64,000 nucleotides of DNA from Microvirga pudoricolor (GTDB taxonomy: Bacteria; Pseudomonadota; Alphaproteobacteria; Rhizobiales; Beijerinckiaceae): positions 186,001 to 250,000 of the forward strand of contig NZ_JAFEMB010000006.1 of NCBI RefSeq assembly GCF_016892705.1, in the 5' to 3' direction. Positions 1-18,096 of the stretch are shown here, piece by piece (the first letter of the stretch is position 1; each line of letters begins with the position of its first letter). Under the pieces are notes generated by a model. That model saw nothing but the letters and a program-made list of their open reading frames with translations, had not been told where the DNA came from and searched no databases. Position numbers and translations under genes: made by a program.

Positions 1-118
1 CTCACCCGCGGGAGGCCTGCCCGGTTGCCAGCCGGGCCTTCAAGGGGCCGCACCGCGATCTGCAACCGCCACTCCGTCCGGCCGGCTCCGGAGGGATGGT
101 TTATAGGGAAGCAGCCAC
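1..118 (+). other. Leader upstream of rplK
   Basis: No complete gene is visible in these first bases. A short GC-rich stem-loop can be drawn (19-24 pairs with 32-37, seven-base loop). The ribosome-binding site of rplK is probably the GGGA at 106-109. In most bacteria nusG lies just upstream of rplK, so the window probably begins in the nusG-rplK spacer; this is inference. L1 is known to repress L11-L1 mRNA by binding a leader structure, but I could not identify that site with confidence. Confidence 0.4.
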
Positions 119-547
119 ATGGCTAAGAAAATCTCGGGCTACGTCAAGCTCCAGGTCCCCGCCGGCGCCGCCAATCCGTCGCCGCCGATCGGCCCCGCTC
201 TCGGTCAGCGCGGTCTGAACATCATGGAATTCTGCAAGGCCTTCAATGCGAAGACCGCGCAGATGGAAAAGGGCACCCCGATCCCGGTGATCATCACCGC
301 GTATCAGGACCGTTCCTTCACCTTCGAGATGAAGCAGCCCCCGGTCTCCTTCTTCCTCAAGAAGGCCGCCAAGCTCGACAAGGGGTCCCAGACTCCTGGC
401 AAGGGCAACACGGTCGGTAAGGTGACCCAAGACCAGATCCGCGAGATCGCCGAGAAGAAGATGGCCGATCTCAACTGCGACAGCGTCGAATCCGCCATGG
501 CTATGATCGCCGGCTCCGCCCGGTCGATGGGCATGGAAGTGGCGTAA
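119..547 (+). CDS. rplK: 50S ribosomal protein L11
   Basis: L11 (142 aa) binds domain II of 23S rRNA at the GTPase-associated centre, where elongation factors and RelA act. The N-terminus ([12 protein letters not shown]) and the Gly/Pro-rich segment [13 protein letters not shown] near residues 21-33 are the family signature; this proline-rich face is the thiostrepton and factor contact. Length is normal for the family. The start is ATG with a weak GGGA site upstream. It is followed after 11 bases by rplA, the usual L11 operon, and the pair ends at a strong terminator. Confidence 0.98.
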   Translation: MAKKISGYVKLQVPAGAANPSPPIGPALGQRGLNIMEFCKAFNAKTAQMEKGTPIPVIITAYQDRSFTFEMKQPPVSFFLKKAAKLDKGSQTPGKGNTVGKVTQDQIREIAEKKMADLNCDSVESAMAMIAGSARSMGMEVA

Positions 548-558
548 GGAGAGGCACG

Positions 559-1260
559 ATGGCTATCAAAGAAGGTAAGCGCATCCGCGCCGCTCGCGAA
601 GGTGTCGACACCGTCAAGCTCTACGGCATCCAGGACGCCGTGAAGCTCGTCAAGGAGCGCGCCAAGGCCAAGTTCGACGAGACGATCGAGGTTTCCATGA
701 ACCTCGGCGTCGATCCCCGCCACGCCGACCAGATGGTTCGCGGCGTCTGCAACCTGCCCAACGGCTCCGGCCGGACGGTGCGCGTTGCCGTGTTCGCCCG
801 CGGCGCCAAGGCCGACGAGGCCAAGGCGGCCGGTGCCGACATCGTCGGTGCCGAGGAGCTGTTCGAGACCGTCAACGGCGGCACGATCGACTTCGACCGC
901 TGCATCGCCACTCCGGACATGATGCCGCTGGTCGGCCGTCTCGGTAAGGTGCTCGGCCCGCGCGGCATGATGCCGAACCCGAAGGTCGGCACCGTGACCA
1001 TGGACGTGAAGAGCGCCGTCGAGGCCGCCAAGGGCGGCGCGGTGGAGTTCCGCGTCGAGAAGGCCGGTATCGTTCATGCCGGTATCGGCAAGGCCTCCTT
1101 CGACGAGGGCAAGCTGATCGAGAACATCAAGGCTTTCGCCGACGCGGTCTCCAAGGCCAAGCCGTCGGGCGCCAAGGGCACCTACGTCCAGCGCGTCGCG
1201 ATCTCCTCGACGATGGGCCCGGGCGTGAAGGTGGATCCGTCATCCGTTCTGAACGGCTAA
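559..1260 (+). CDS. rplA: 50S ribosomal protein L1
   Basis: L1 (233 aa) forms the mobile L1 stalk that helps deacylated tRNA leave the E site, and in many bacteria it represses its own L11-L1 mRNA. The protein has the typical two-domain L1 pattern, with conserved [24 protein letters not shown] residues around positions 128-148, seen here as [19 protein letters not shown]. The ribosome-binding site AAGGAGAG lies just before the ATG and overlaps the end of rplK. The gene is immediately followed by a palindromic terminator. Confidence 0.98.
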   Translation: MAIKEGKRIRAAREGVDTVKLYGIQDAVKLVKERAKAKFDETIEVSMNLGVDPRHADQMVRGVCNLPNGSGRTVRVAVFARGAKADEAKAAGADIVGAEELFETVNGGTIDFDRCIATPDMMPLVGRLGKVLGPRGMMPNPKVGTVTMDVKSAVEAAKGGAVEFRVEKAGIVHAGIGKASFDEGKLIENIKAFADAVSKAKPSGAKGTYVQRVAISSTMGPGVKVDPSSVLNG

Positions 1261-1277
1261 GTCAGCGTTAAATATTC

Positions 1278-1314
1278 AAAAAGACCCGGCACATGTGCCG
1301 GGTCTTTTCTTTTT
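1278..1314 (+). terminator. Rho-independent terminator after rplA
   Basis: A near-perfect palindrome (stem AAAGACCCGGCAC with its complement across ATGTGCCGGGTCTTT) is followed by TTCTTTTT. The A-tract before and T-tract after make it potentially active in both directions. It separates the L11-L1 unit from the L10-L7/L12 unit. Confidence 0.9.
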
Positions 1315-2065
1315 GCCGGATTTGAAACTCTAATTCGTTGTCCCTATCCTTAGCTGGAGAAGCTTTGGCTGGGAAAAATCTGGGACTTCGGACCTCGGTG
1401 CCATCGGGAATATGATAACCGAGGGTCTGACGCCGTTTTGCGCAATCTACACGCTTGTCCCGGCTCTCTCAGGCAGAATGACACTCAGTGGTTTCCACGG
1501 AGAGTGCTCCCCAGAGTCGAGGGCGAAGAGCCGAAAAACGGCTCCAGCTCGGGCTCTTGAACAGCCAAGCCTGGCCCCCATATCAGGTATCCAGCCCACA
1601 ATCCCTCCACAATCCCGCCATGCAAATGCCTCTTGGCATTTGATGGAAAAGGGCTTATGGAACCCATTCTAGATTCACTAAAAGCGCCCTCAGCAGGAGC
1701 TACTGTCTAGAGTAGCGGAGTTGTTGGCAACGAATCCGTCCCGGAAACGGGACGGTGACAGGCCGGAAGGCCAGAGGGAAACCTTTGGCGTTTTCCGGCT
1801 ATGTCCTGTCCAAGACTGCAGGCGCTGGCTCGTCCAGCTTAATTCGTGAGGGCCTGCATAGACGGGGAAGCCGAATTCACGTCCGTCAACGCGGACACCG
1901 GGTATCGGTTCGAACCATCTCGCCCGAATGTTTTCATGGACCCGCTCCATGGCATCCGGGGGACAGGGCTTGCGAGAGCGTCGCTTGAGACGCCCCGGCG
2001 CAGCCCAGGGCCTTGAGCGACAAGTGCAACCGGCGGAATTATTTCCGCCAACCGGAGAGAGCCCA
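1315..2065 (+). other. Structured gap and presumed rplJ leader
   Basis: No gene can be supported in these 750 bases. The first part (to about 1690) is clearly less GC-rich than the genes around it: one 60-base line near 1321-1380 is about 42% GC. It holds several hairpins: 1391-1399 with 1418-1427; 1528-1533 with 1539-1544; and 1618-1630 with 1635-1646. The second part (about 1737-2060) is probably the 5' leader of rplJ, where L10 or the L10-(L12) complex represses its mRNA in other bacteria. Stem-loops there include CATGGA/TCCATG at 1935-1951, GCGTC/GACGC at 1978-1993 and a seven-pair stem at 2032-2049 just before the ribosome-binding site. I could not place a promoter. Two small open frames inside lack ribosome-binding sites and recognisable products. 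Confidence 0.5.
2032..2049 (+). promoter_or_regulatory. Hairpin just upstream of rplJ start
   Basis: GGCGGAA pairs perfectly with TTCCGCC around a TTAT loop. The hairpin ends only five bases before the ACCGGAGAGAG that carries the rplJ ribosome-binding site. In the L10 operons of other bacteria, leader RNA structure mediates L10 autogenous repression. This position fits such a role, but the assignment is inference. Confidence 0.45.
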
Positions 2066-2584
2066 GTGGATAGAGCAGCAAAAAGCGAGCTCGTCTCGAC
2101 GCTCAACGGCGTATTCAGCGATACGTCCGTCGTCGTCGTGGCCCACTATGCTGGCCTCACGGTCGCCGACATGCAGAAGCTGCGCTCGCAGATGAAGCAG
2201 GCTGGCGCCACCGTGAAGGTCGCGAAGAACCGCCTCGCCAAGATCGCTCTCGAAGGCACAGACGTCGCGTCCATCTCGAATCTCATGAAGGGGCCCACCC
2301 TGATTGCGTATTCGAGCGATCCGGTCGCGGCGGCAAAGGTCGCAGTCGATTTCTCCAAGACCAACGACAAGCTCGTTATACTTGGCGGAGCCATGGGCGC
2401 GACTTCCCTGAACGTGGACGGAGTGAAGGCGCTTGCCACCCTTCCGTCCCTTGATGAACTGCGCGCCAAGCTGGTCGGCCTTATCCAGGCTCCGGCTACC
2501 AAGATCGCACAGCTCAGCACTGCGCCGGCGGCGAAGCTCGCCCGCGTGTTCGGGGCCTATGCCAAGACAGGCGAAGCGGCGTGA
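2066..2584 (+). CDS. rplJ: 50S ribosomal protein L10
   Basis: L10 (172 aa) anchors the L7/L12 dimers to the GTPase-associated centre through its C-terminal helix. The protein begins [17 protein letters not shown] and runs through the typical N-terminal RNA-binding domain to an Ala/Lys-rich C-terminus. I chose the GTG at 2066 because GGAGAG sits five to ten bases upstream and the L10 homology begins exactly there. An open frame extends further upstream to an ATG at 1928, but that part encodes non-homologous Arg/Gly-rich sequence overlapping the leader. rplL follows after 50 bases. Confidence 0.95.
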   Translation: MDRAAKSELVSTLNGVFSDTSVVVVAHYAGLTVADMQKLRSQMKQAGATVKVAKNRLAKIALEGTDVASISNLMKGPTLIAYSSDPVAAAKVAVDFSKTNDKLVILGGAMGATSLNVDGVKALATLPSLDELRAKLVGLIQAPATKIAQLSTAPAAKLARVFGAYAKTGEAA

Positions 2585-2634
2585 GGCCGTAACCTCAACT
2601 ATCAACCGTTCGAACCATACCTAAGGAACTAAAC

Positions 2635-3006
2635 ATGGCTGATCTTGCCAAGCTCGTCGACGATCTGTCGTCGCTGACCGTTCTCGAGGCCGCCGAGCTC
2701 TCGAAGATGCTCGAAGAGAAGTGGGGCGTGTCCGCCGCCGCTGCGGTGGCTGTTGCCGCTGCTCCGGGCGCTGCTGCTCCGGCTGCCGAAGAGCAGACCG
2801 AGTTCACGGTCGTCCTCGCCGGCGCCGGCGACAAGAAGATCGAGGTCATCAAGGAAGTCCGTGCGATCACGGGCCTCGGCCTCAAGGAAGCTAAGGACCT
2901 CGTCGAAGGTGCGCCGAAGCCTGTCAAGGAAGGCGTTGCCAAGGACGAAGCCGAGAAGATCAAGGCGACCCTCGAGAAGGTCGGCGCCAAGGTCGAGCTT
3001 AAGTGA
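2635..3006 (+). CDS. rplL: 50S ribosomal protein L7/L12
   Basis: L7/L12 (123 aa) forms the multicopy stalk that recruits EF-G, EF-Tu and the other translational GTPases. The N-terminal dimerisation domain (about 1-32) is followed by an Ala/Gly/Pro hinge (about 33-52) and the C-terminal factor-binding domain. That last domain contains the conserved run [20 protein letters not shown] near residues 73-92. The site AAGGAAC lies nine bases before the ATG. rplJ and rplL form one unit, and a 243-base structured spacer separates them from rpoB. Confidence 0.98.
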   Translation: MADLAKLVDDLSSLTVLEAAELSKMLEEKWGVSAAAAVAVAAAPGAAAPAAEEQTEFTVVLAGAGDKKIEVIKEVRAITGLGLKEAKDLVEGAPKPVKEGVAKDEAEKIKATLEKVGAKVELK

Positions 3007-3249
3007 TTTTCGCGGCCATACGGTTGCAAAATCAGCCCTCGCGTCGAAAACGAGGGTTCTGAAAACCAGCGGTCCCAGGCTTTTTGGCTTGGGGCCGTTG
3101 TGTCGTCCAAGGCGCCAGCGCCTCCAGGATGACCAAGTCGGGTTCGATGAAGCCCAGGTTCGGTAATCCGGCAGATGTTGCCGGACAGCTGATCCAGCCT
3201 CCGGCGGAACGGCGGCTGGATCAGCTGTGGTATGAGGAATGAGGTCCAG
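3007..3249 (+). promoter_or_regulatory. rplL-rpoB spacer with three stem-loops
   Basis: Three stem-loops are visible: CCCTCG/CGAGGG at 3036-3056; a longer imperfect stem around GGTCCCAGGC/GGCTTGGGGCC at about 3070-3101; and a perfect 15-pair inverted repeat at 3185-3199 with 3214-3228. None has a long T-tract. In E. coli the corresponding spacer holds an attenuator and an RNase III cleavage site that set rpoBC level relative to L7/L12. The third stem resembles such a processing site, but its function here is inference. Confidence 0.5.
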
Positions 3250-7380
<4,131 letters not shown>

Positions 7381-7410
7381 GGCGTCCGGCACGGCCCATG
7401 AAACGACCAA

Positions 7411-7434
7411 GGCCGCGGCTCTCATGCCGCGGCC
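7411..7434 (+). other. Stem-loop between rpoB and rpoC
   Basis: GGCCGCGGC (7411-7419) pairs perfectly with GCCGCGGCC (7426-7434) around a six-base loop. It has no T-tract, so it is unlikely to terminate on its own. It could stabilise or pause the rpoBC transcript. Confidence 0.5.
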
Positions 7435-7490
7435 GCATGTAATTTCCGGCGAGGCTGTCAATTCAGGCACCTCCCACCCAGGAGACGGCG

Positions 7491-11666
<4,176 letters not shown>

Positions 11667-11688
11667 GAGATCGCGCCGAACCAAGACG

Positions 11689-11716
11689 AAAAGGCCGCCC
11701 GAGGGCGGCCTTTTTT
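11689..11716. terminator. Bidirectional terminator, rpoC and glycosyltransferase
   Basis: AAAAGGCCGCCC and GGGCGGCCTTTTTT form a strong stem with T-tracts on both sides. It lies 22 bases after the rpoC stop. It also contains or abuts the TAA stop (11715-11717, minus strand) of the convergent glycosyltransferase gene, so it can end both transcripts. Confidence 0.9.
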
Positions 11717-13361
11717 ATGGCTCGGATAGAGATATCAGGTCGAGCTTTGCCAGGAGGAGAAGGGCACGAATCCCAGCCGTCCCCGGAATGAGCGTCTGCC
11801 GCCTCAGAAATGTCGAAACATCATCCCCATTCGATCCGATCTCCTGCCAGAACCGGAAGAGCGTCGATTCATCCACCTCGGGAAAAACCGCCAGGATCGC
11901 GGTCTTCAATCGAAGCCTCGCTCCAACATCTCGCAAGCCAATCCCGGGCTTTTGACGAACTCGCCAGGCTCCGGAGAGAGTGCGCGATGGGAAACTTGCA
12001 AACAGCTCGTACGGGTCCGGCCGCGCCACCCAGCCTCGCTGTCGTCCAAGCGTGGCAGGGATGGTATCGCGCTTATCCAACCGAAGCTTCGCGAGCTCTC
12101 TCCACAGCTCTTCGTAAGCACGCACGACGACCTGCCAATCGTAGACTTCCCGGGCCCGCCGAGCGCCAGCCCGTCCCATTTGGTGCCGTCGGTCCGGATC
12201 CGTCAGATGCTCGAAGGCCCGGACGGTGGCATCGATATCGACCACGGCAGTCGTGGAAATGTGGCCGATATAGGCGTCATATGAATCGATTTCGAGGGCA
12301 TGACGTAGCGCAGGTTCGAGTCCGGCGCCTGGAGGTGCCGTGAGAGTCGGAACCGAAAAACCGTCGATTCCGTGCCGAACCGTGTCTTTATACCCATCCC
12401 AGTCCGTCACCACGACGGGCAGAGCCGCAGCCATGGCCTCGATCGGCGTCAGGCCGAATGTCTCCTGAATATTGTCCGTCAGCGAGCAGAAGATGTCTGC
12501 GGCCGCCCATGAGAATGTTCGATCCTGCTCCTGCCGCCCATCGGTGCGAATCGACCGCACGGAAGGGCAAAGCTCGGCTCGTGCATCGGCGAAGGCCCGA
12601 TCGATGGAGGGGTTCGACGCCCATCCGCACTCGATCAGGGCGACACGATGCCTTTGAGCCAATCGCTCGAGGGCCAAGTACATCGGCACCGGATTCGCCT
12701 TCGCGTGGAAGGACAACCGGCCGACGAAGAGAACGGCAAGCTCGTCCGCTTCGAGGTCAAACCTTGCTCTCGCCTGTTCCCTTCTCGACATCCGGAGCGC
12801 CTGAGCGTCGCAATCGACCCCAAGCGGGATGACCGGGAGCTGCGGCAATGGGAATCGCTTCGCTCCGGTCCGCTCCTTCAGGAACTCCATCTGTCGATCC
12901 AAGAGCACCTGCACCGCCGCCCGTGAGGCACGGGACGTGCAGATAAGGGCGTCCCAGTCTTGGAAGGGCAGGGTCGGAAGAGCGGCCACGGCGTCCATGG
13001 CCCGATTCGAAGACAGGGTGTGGTTCACCCCGCACAGACTCCAAGCCCGCGCCCCATGCATGTTGCGCAGCCAAGCTTGCGAAGCCGTCGGAATGCCGGA
13101 CGTGAAAAGGCAGCCGGCGCTCCGCAAGCGTCCGGCGACACCCGGCGTCAGGACGCTGGGATGGGAGCTTGGCCGAATCGCCCGCACGAAATCGCGAAAA
13201 GACTCGCCGTCCTTGACATCCTGCACGAAAGCGATGAGTTCGCTGCTCTCAGCGTGACGAGCGTAGGCCGTCAGGAAGCCATGACCGGCGAAATTCCGGC
13301 CCATCGGCTTCTCGGATGGAATTACGAAGGCATCGCCCTCAAAGTGGATGGCTGCGCCCAC
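11715..13361 (-). CDS. GT4-family glycosyltransferase, accessory
   Basis: A 548-aa putative glycosyltransferase of the GT-B fold. The C-terminal half carries the GT4 donor-binding signature (ETFGLTPIEAMAAALPVV, an E-x7-E motif) and the preceding segment VLFVGRLSFHAKANPV, typical of the second Rossmann domain. About 100 extra residues follow the transferase core and I do not recognise them. No signal peptide or membrane segment is evident, so it probably acts in the cytoplasm; donor and acceptor cannot be read from the sequence. The start is GTG with AGGAA six bases upstream (minus strand). It stands alone between rpoC and rpsL, on the opposite strand. Two sample lines are 57-60% GC against about 68% in a line of rpoC, which suggests a later insertion. 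Confidence 0.85.
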   Translation of the reverse strand: MGAAIHFEGDAFVIPSEKPMGRNFAGHGFLTAYARHAESSELIAFVQDVKDGESFRDFVRAIRPSSHPSVLTPGVAGRLRSAGCLFTSGIPTASQAWLRNMHGARAWSLCGVNHTLSSNRAMDAVAALPTLPFQDWDALICTSRASRAAVQVLLDRQMEFLKERTGAKRFPLPQLPVIPLGVDCDAQALRMSRREQARARFDLEADELAVLFVGRLSFHAKANPVPMYLALERLAQRHRVALIECGWASNPSIDRAFADARAELCPSVRSIRTDGRQEQDRTFSWAAADIFCSLTDNIQETFGLTPIEAMAAALPVVVTDWDGYKDTVRHGIDGFSVPTLTAPPGAGLEPALRHALEIDSYDAYIGHISTTAVVDIDATVRAFEHLTDPDRRHQMGRAGARRAREVYDWQVVVRAYEELWRELAKLRLDKRDTIPATLGRQRGWVARPDPYELFASFPSRTLSGAWRVRQKPGIGLRDVGARLRLKTAILAVFPEVDESTLFRFWQEIGSNGDDVSTFLRRQTLIPGTAGIRALLLLAKLDLISLSEP

Positions 13362-13817
13362 AGCTTGTTCCTAAACGTCAAGCTTGCGGCTTAATGCATC
13401 CCAAGCTCCCATGATCCTCTCCAAATCAAGGGGAGCGGCGGAAAATCCGGCTTCCGAGGACCCTATCACGCTCAAAGATCAGATCAGGGTTGACTTTTCC
13501 CGACTCGGGCTATACAGAAACCCCACTTTCCGACTGGCCGTAGGTTTTCGCCAGTTGAAGCGCCGAGCTTCAACCGATGCTGCCTAAACGCTGTCGAACT
13601 CAAAACTGACTGGCACATCGTCAGCTTGAGGCATGAATGCGACAGGCAACTGTCGTGATCCTCTGCTCTCTTAACACGCTAAAGGCTCGTTCGAGCCGAT
13701 GGCGTGGTTTTGTTTTGCGCTAACCTTAGCGGTTACGTGAAGCAGAATGGAGCAGAGCTGAACCATTGGATTAGGAACTAGCGTCACCTCGCAGTGACCG
13801 GTGAAAGAGGGCACAGG
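13362..13817 (+). other. Promoter region and long leader of the str operon
   Basis: No gene is supported here. The region starts at the divergent glycosyltransferase start, contains a sigma70-type promoter near 13490, and continues as a leader of about 300 bases to rpsL. A small perfect hairpin GGCTCG/CGAGCC sits near 13684-13697. In E. coli S7 represses the str operon from the rpsL-rpsG spacer, so the reason for a long 5' leader here is not known. Confidence 0.5.
13490..13516 (+). promoter_or_regulatory. Putative sigma70 promoter of the str operon
   Basis: TTGACT (13490-13495) and TATACA (13511-13516) are separated by 15 bases. A 17-base spacing to TACAGA is the alternative reading. Rhizobial housekeeping promoters favour CTTGAC and a TATA-like -10, and this is the best match upstream of rpsL. 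Transcription from it would give a leader of roughly 295 bases. Confidence 0.6.
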
Positions 13818-14189
13818 ATGCCAACGATCAGCCAGCTGATCCGCAAGCCGCGGACGGCGCAGAAGAGCCGGAATAAGGTTCCCGCGCTTGAGGCCTGCCC
13901 GCAGAAGCGCGGCGTCTGCACGCGCGTTTACACCACGACCCCGAAGAAGCCGAACTCGGCTCTCCGTAAGGTCGCGAAGGTTCGTTTGACGAACGGTTAC
14001 GAGGTCATAGGGTACATTCCGGGCGAGGGGCACAACCTCCAGGAGCACTCTGTGGTCATGATCCGCGGCGGCCGTGTGAAGGACCTTCCCGGCGTTCGCT
14101 ATCACATCCTGCGCGGTGTCCTCGACACGCAGGGTGTCAAGAACCGTAAGCAGCGTCGTTCGAAGTACGGCGCGAAGCGGCCGAAGTAA
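13818..14189 (+). CDS. rpsL: 30S ribosomal protein S12
   Basis: S12 (123 aa) lies at the decoding centre and controls accuracy. The start [12 protein letters not shown] at 13818 has GAGG upstream; the ATG-like extension from 13794 is not part of the family protein. Lys43 in [12 protein letters not shown] and Lys88 in GGRVKDLPG are the wild-type residues whose substitution gives streptomycin resistance, so this allele is predicted to be sensitive. rpsG follows after 37 bases. Confidence 0.98.
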   Translation: MPTISQLIRKPRTAQKSRNKVPALEACPQKRGVCTRVYTTTPKKPNSALRKVAKVRLTNGYEVIGYIPGEGHNLQEHSVVMIRGGRVKDLPGVRYHILRGVLDTQGVKNRKQRRSKYGAKRPK

Positions 14190-14226
14190 GCCGCTCGTTT
14201 TGCAAATTTAAGGTCGGAGTCGCCTC

Positions 14227-14697
14227 ATGTCCCGCCGCCATAGCGCCGAGAAGCGTGAGATCATCCCGGACGCCAAGTTCGGTGATATCGTCGTCACCAA
14301 GTTCATGAATTCCATCATGTACGACGGCAAGAAGTCTGCTGCCGAAAGCATCGTCTATGGTGCATTCGACATCATCGAGGGTCGCGCCAAGGCCGATCCG
14401 CTCGAAGTGTTCAAGCAGGCCCTCGACAATGTCGCTCCGGCGATCGAGGTCCGCTCCCGTCGCGTCGGCGGCGCCACCTACCAGGTGCCTGTCGAAGTTC
14501 GTACCGAGCGCCGCCAGGCCCTGGCGATCCGTTGGATCATCCAGGCCGCCCGCGCCCGCAACGACAAGACGATGGTCGACCGGCTCTCCGCCGAGCTGCT
14601 GGACGCCTCTAATAACCGCGGCAATGCCGTGAAGAAGCGCGAAGACACCCACCGTATGGCGGAAGCCAACCGTGCGTTCTCGCATTACCGCTGGTAA
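14227..14697 (+). CDS. rpsG: 30S ribosomal protein S7
   Basis: S7 (156 aa) is a primary binder of the 3' major domain of 16S rRNA and nucleates head assembly. It also represses its operon in E. coli. The N-terminus [20 protein letters not shown] and the segment [19 protein letters not shown] near residues 85-103 are characteristic. GGAG lies nine bases before the ATG. fusA starts 24 bases downstream. Confidence 0.98.
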   Translation: MSRRHSAEKREIIPDAKFGDIVVTKFMNSIMYDGKKSAAESIVYGAFDIIEGRAKADPLEVFKQALDNVAPAIEVRSRRVGGATYQVPVEVRTERRQALAIRWIIQAARARNDKTMVDRLSAELLDASNNRGNAVKKREDTHRMAEANRAFSHYRW

Positions 14698-14721
14698 CGG
14701 CTAGACCCGAGGATCAGAGCG

Positions 14722-16797
14722 ATGCCCCGCACGCATGCGATTGAGGACTACCGCAACTTCGGCATCATGGCCCACATTGATGCCGGCAAGACCACCACGA
14801 CCGAGCGCATCCTGTACTACACCGGCAAGTCCCATAAGATCGGTGAAGTGCACGAAGGTGCCGCCACCATGGACTGGATGGAGCAGGAGCAGGAGCGTGG
14901 CATCACGATCACGTCCGCTGCGACGACCTGTTTCTGGAACGACAAGCGCCTGAACATCATCGACACCCCCGGCCACGTCGACTTCACCATTGAAGTCGAG
15001 CGTTCGCTGCGCGTGCTCGACGGCGCCGTCTGCGTTCTCGACGGCAACCAGGGCGTCGAGCCCCAGACCGAGACCGTCTGGCGCCAGGCCGACAAGTACG
15101 ACGTCCCGCGCATCGTGTTCGTCAACAAGATGGACAAGACTGGCGCTGACTTCTTCAAGTGCGTGGCCGACATCATCGACCGCGTCGCCGGAAAGCCTGT
15201 CTGCCTCCAACTGCCGATCGGCGCCGAAAGCGACTTCCAGGGCGTCATCGACCTCGTCAAGATGAAGGCGATCGTGTGGTCCGGTGAGGCCCTCGGCGCC
15301 AACTTCAACGAGACCGAGATTCCCGCCAATCTGCTCGATCAGGCCAAGGAATACCGCACCAAGCTCGTCGAGGCCGCCGTCGAAATGGACGACGACGCCA
15401 TGGGCGCATATCTCGATGGCCAGGAGCCGGATGCCGAGACCCTGCGCCGGTTGGTTCGCACGGCGGTTCAGCGCCGGGCATTTCACCCGGTCTTCTGCGG
15501 CTCGGCGTTCAAGAACAAGGGCGTTCAGCCGCTCCTCGATGCCGTCGTCGATTTCCTGCCGTCGCCTGCCGACCGTGGCGCGATCAAGGGCATCGACTTC
15601 AAGACCGAGGAAGAGACCGTCCGCAGGCCGACCGACGACGATGCGTTCTCCATGCTCGCCTTCAAGATCATGGACGATCCCTTCGTGGGCACCATCACGT
15701 TCTGCCGCGTGTATTCGGGCAAGGTCGAGGCTGGTTCCTCGATCCTGAACTCGACCCGCGACAAGAAGGAGCGCGTCGGCCGCATGTTGCTGATGCACGC
15801 GAATAACCGGGAAGACATCAAGGAAGCGTATGCCGGCGACATCGTCGCGCTGGCCGGCCTGAAGGATGTCCGCACCGGCGATACGCTGTGCGATCCCAAC
15901 AAGGCCGTCATCCTCGAAAAGATGGAGTTCCCGGAGCCTGTCATCGAGATCGCCATCGAGCCGAAGTCGAAGGCCGACCAGGAAAAGCTCGGCTTGGCAC
16001 TGTCCAAGCTCGCTGCCGAGGACCCGTCCTTCCGCGTGTCGACCGATCAGGAGTCTGGCCAGACGATCCTGAAGGGCATGGGCGAACTGCACCTTGACAT
16101 CAAGGTCGACATTCTGCGCCGCACCTACAAGGTCGACGCAAACATCGGCGCTCCGCAGGTCGCCTATCGTGAGACGATCACGAAGAAGGCCGAGATTGAC
16201 TACACCCATAAGAAGCAGACCGGTGGTACGGGTCAGTTTGCCCGCGTCAAGCTCGTCGTTCAGCCGAACGACCAGGGTGCTGGCTTCTCGTTCGAGTCCA
16301 AGATCGTTGGCGGTGCCGTTCCCAAGGAATACATCCCCGGCGTCGAAAAGGGTCTGCAATCGGTTGTCGGTGCGGGTATCATCGCCGGCTTCCCGGTCGT
16401 CGATCTCAAGGTCGAACTCGTCGATGGCGCCTACCACGAGGTCGACTCGTCGGCTCTGGCCTTCGAAATCGCGTCCCGCGCCGCTCTTCGTGAAGCGCTC
16501 CAGAAGGGCGGTTCCGCCCTGCTCGAGCCGGTCATGAAGGTCGAAGTCGTGACTCCGGAAGACTACACGGGCTCGGTCATCGGCGACCTGAATTCTCGCC
16601 GTGGTCAGATCCAGGGTCAGGACATGCGTGGCAACGCGGTGGTGATCAACGCCATGGTGCCGCTGGCCAACATGTTCGGTTATGTCAACACCCTCCGCTC
16701 CATGAGCCAGGGTCGCGCGAACTACACCATGCAGTTCGACCACTACGAGCAAGTGCCGTCGAACGTGGCAGCCGAGGTTCAGGCGAAGTACGCCTGA
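14722..16797 (+). CDS. fusA: Elongation factor G
   Basis: EF-G (691 aa) drives GTP-dependent translocation of the ribosome. The G domain shows the P-loop [17 protein letters not shown] (about 18-34), DTPGHVD and NKMDKTGAD. Domains II to V follow to a normal C-terminus. GAGG precedes the ATG. The codon usage is like the other ribosomal genes here (ACC and GCC preferred), in contrast to tuf directly downstream. Confidence 0.98.
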   Translation: MPRTHAIEDYRNFGIMAHIDAGKTTTTERILYYTGKSHKIGEVHEGAATMDWMEQEQERGITITSAATTCFWNDKRLNIIDTPGHVDFTIEVERSLRVLDGAVCVLDGNQGVEPQTETVWRQADKYDVPRIVFVNKMDKTGADFFKCVADIIDRVAGKPVCLQLPIGAESDFQGVIDLVKMKAIVWSGEALGANFNETEIPANLLDQAKEYRTKLVEAAVEMDDDAMGAYLDGQEPDAETLRRLVRTAVQRRAFHPVFCGSAFKNKGVQPLLDAVVDFLPSPADRGAIKGIDFKTEEETVRRPTDDDAFSMLAFKIMDDPFVGTITFCRVYSGKVEAGSSILNSTRDKKERVGRMLLMHANNREDIKEAYAGDIVALAGLKDVRTGDTLCDPNKAVILEKMEFPEPVIEIAIEPKSKADQEKLGLALSKLAAEDPSFRVSTDQESGQTILKGMGELHLDIKVDILRRTYKVDANIGAPQVAYRETITKKAEIDYTHKKQTGGTGQFARVKLVVQPNDQGAGFSFESKIVGGAVPKEYIPGVEKGLQSVVGAGIIAGFPVVDLKVELVDGAYHEVDSSALAFEIASRAALREALQKGGSALLEPVMKVEVVTPEDYTGSVIGDLNSRRGQIQGQDMRGNAVVINAMVPLANMFGYVNTLRSMSQGRANYTMQFDHYEQVPSNVAAEVQAKYA

Positions 16798-16842
16798 ACC
16801 CACTGAACACATTGTCTGAGATTTAAAGGAACGGGTGCCACG

Positions 16843-18033
<1,191 letters not shown>

Positions 18034-18052
18034 TCATAGAGGACTTGCGGCA

Positions 18053-18073
18053 GGCCGACCCCCGGGCTCGGCC
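18053..18073 (+). other. Stem-loop between tuf and rpsJ
   Basis: GGCCGA (18053-18058) pairs with TCGGCC (18068-18073), and an inner CCC/GGG can extend it. There is no T-tract. It is the only structure in the 63-base spacer between the str and S10 groups, so transcription probably runs through. Confidence 0.4.
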
Positions 18074-18096
18074 GCCGCTCGCTAAACGGTAAAACC

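Noticed and set aside
1412..1672. Small open frame (86 codons) in the rplA-rplJ gap
   Set aside because: No ribosome-binding site, no recognisable protein, and it runs through the hairpins of the gap.
1905..1925. GGTTCGAACC as a tRNA T-arm
   Set aside because: The flanking bases do not form a five-pair T-stem and no acceptor or anticodon arm can be built around it.
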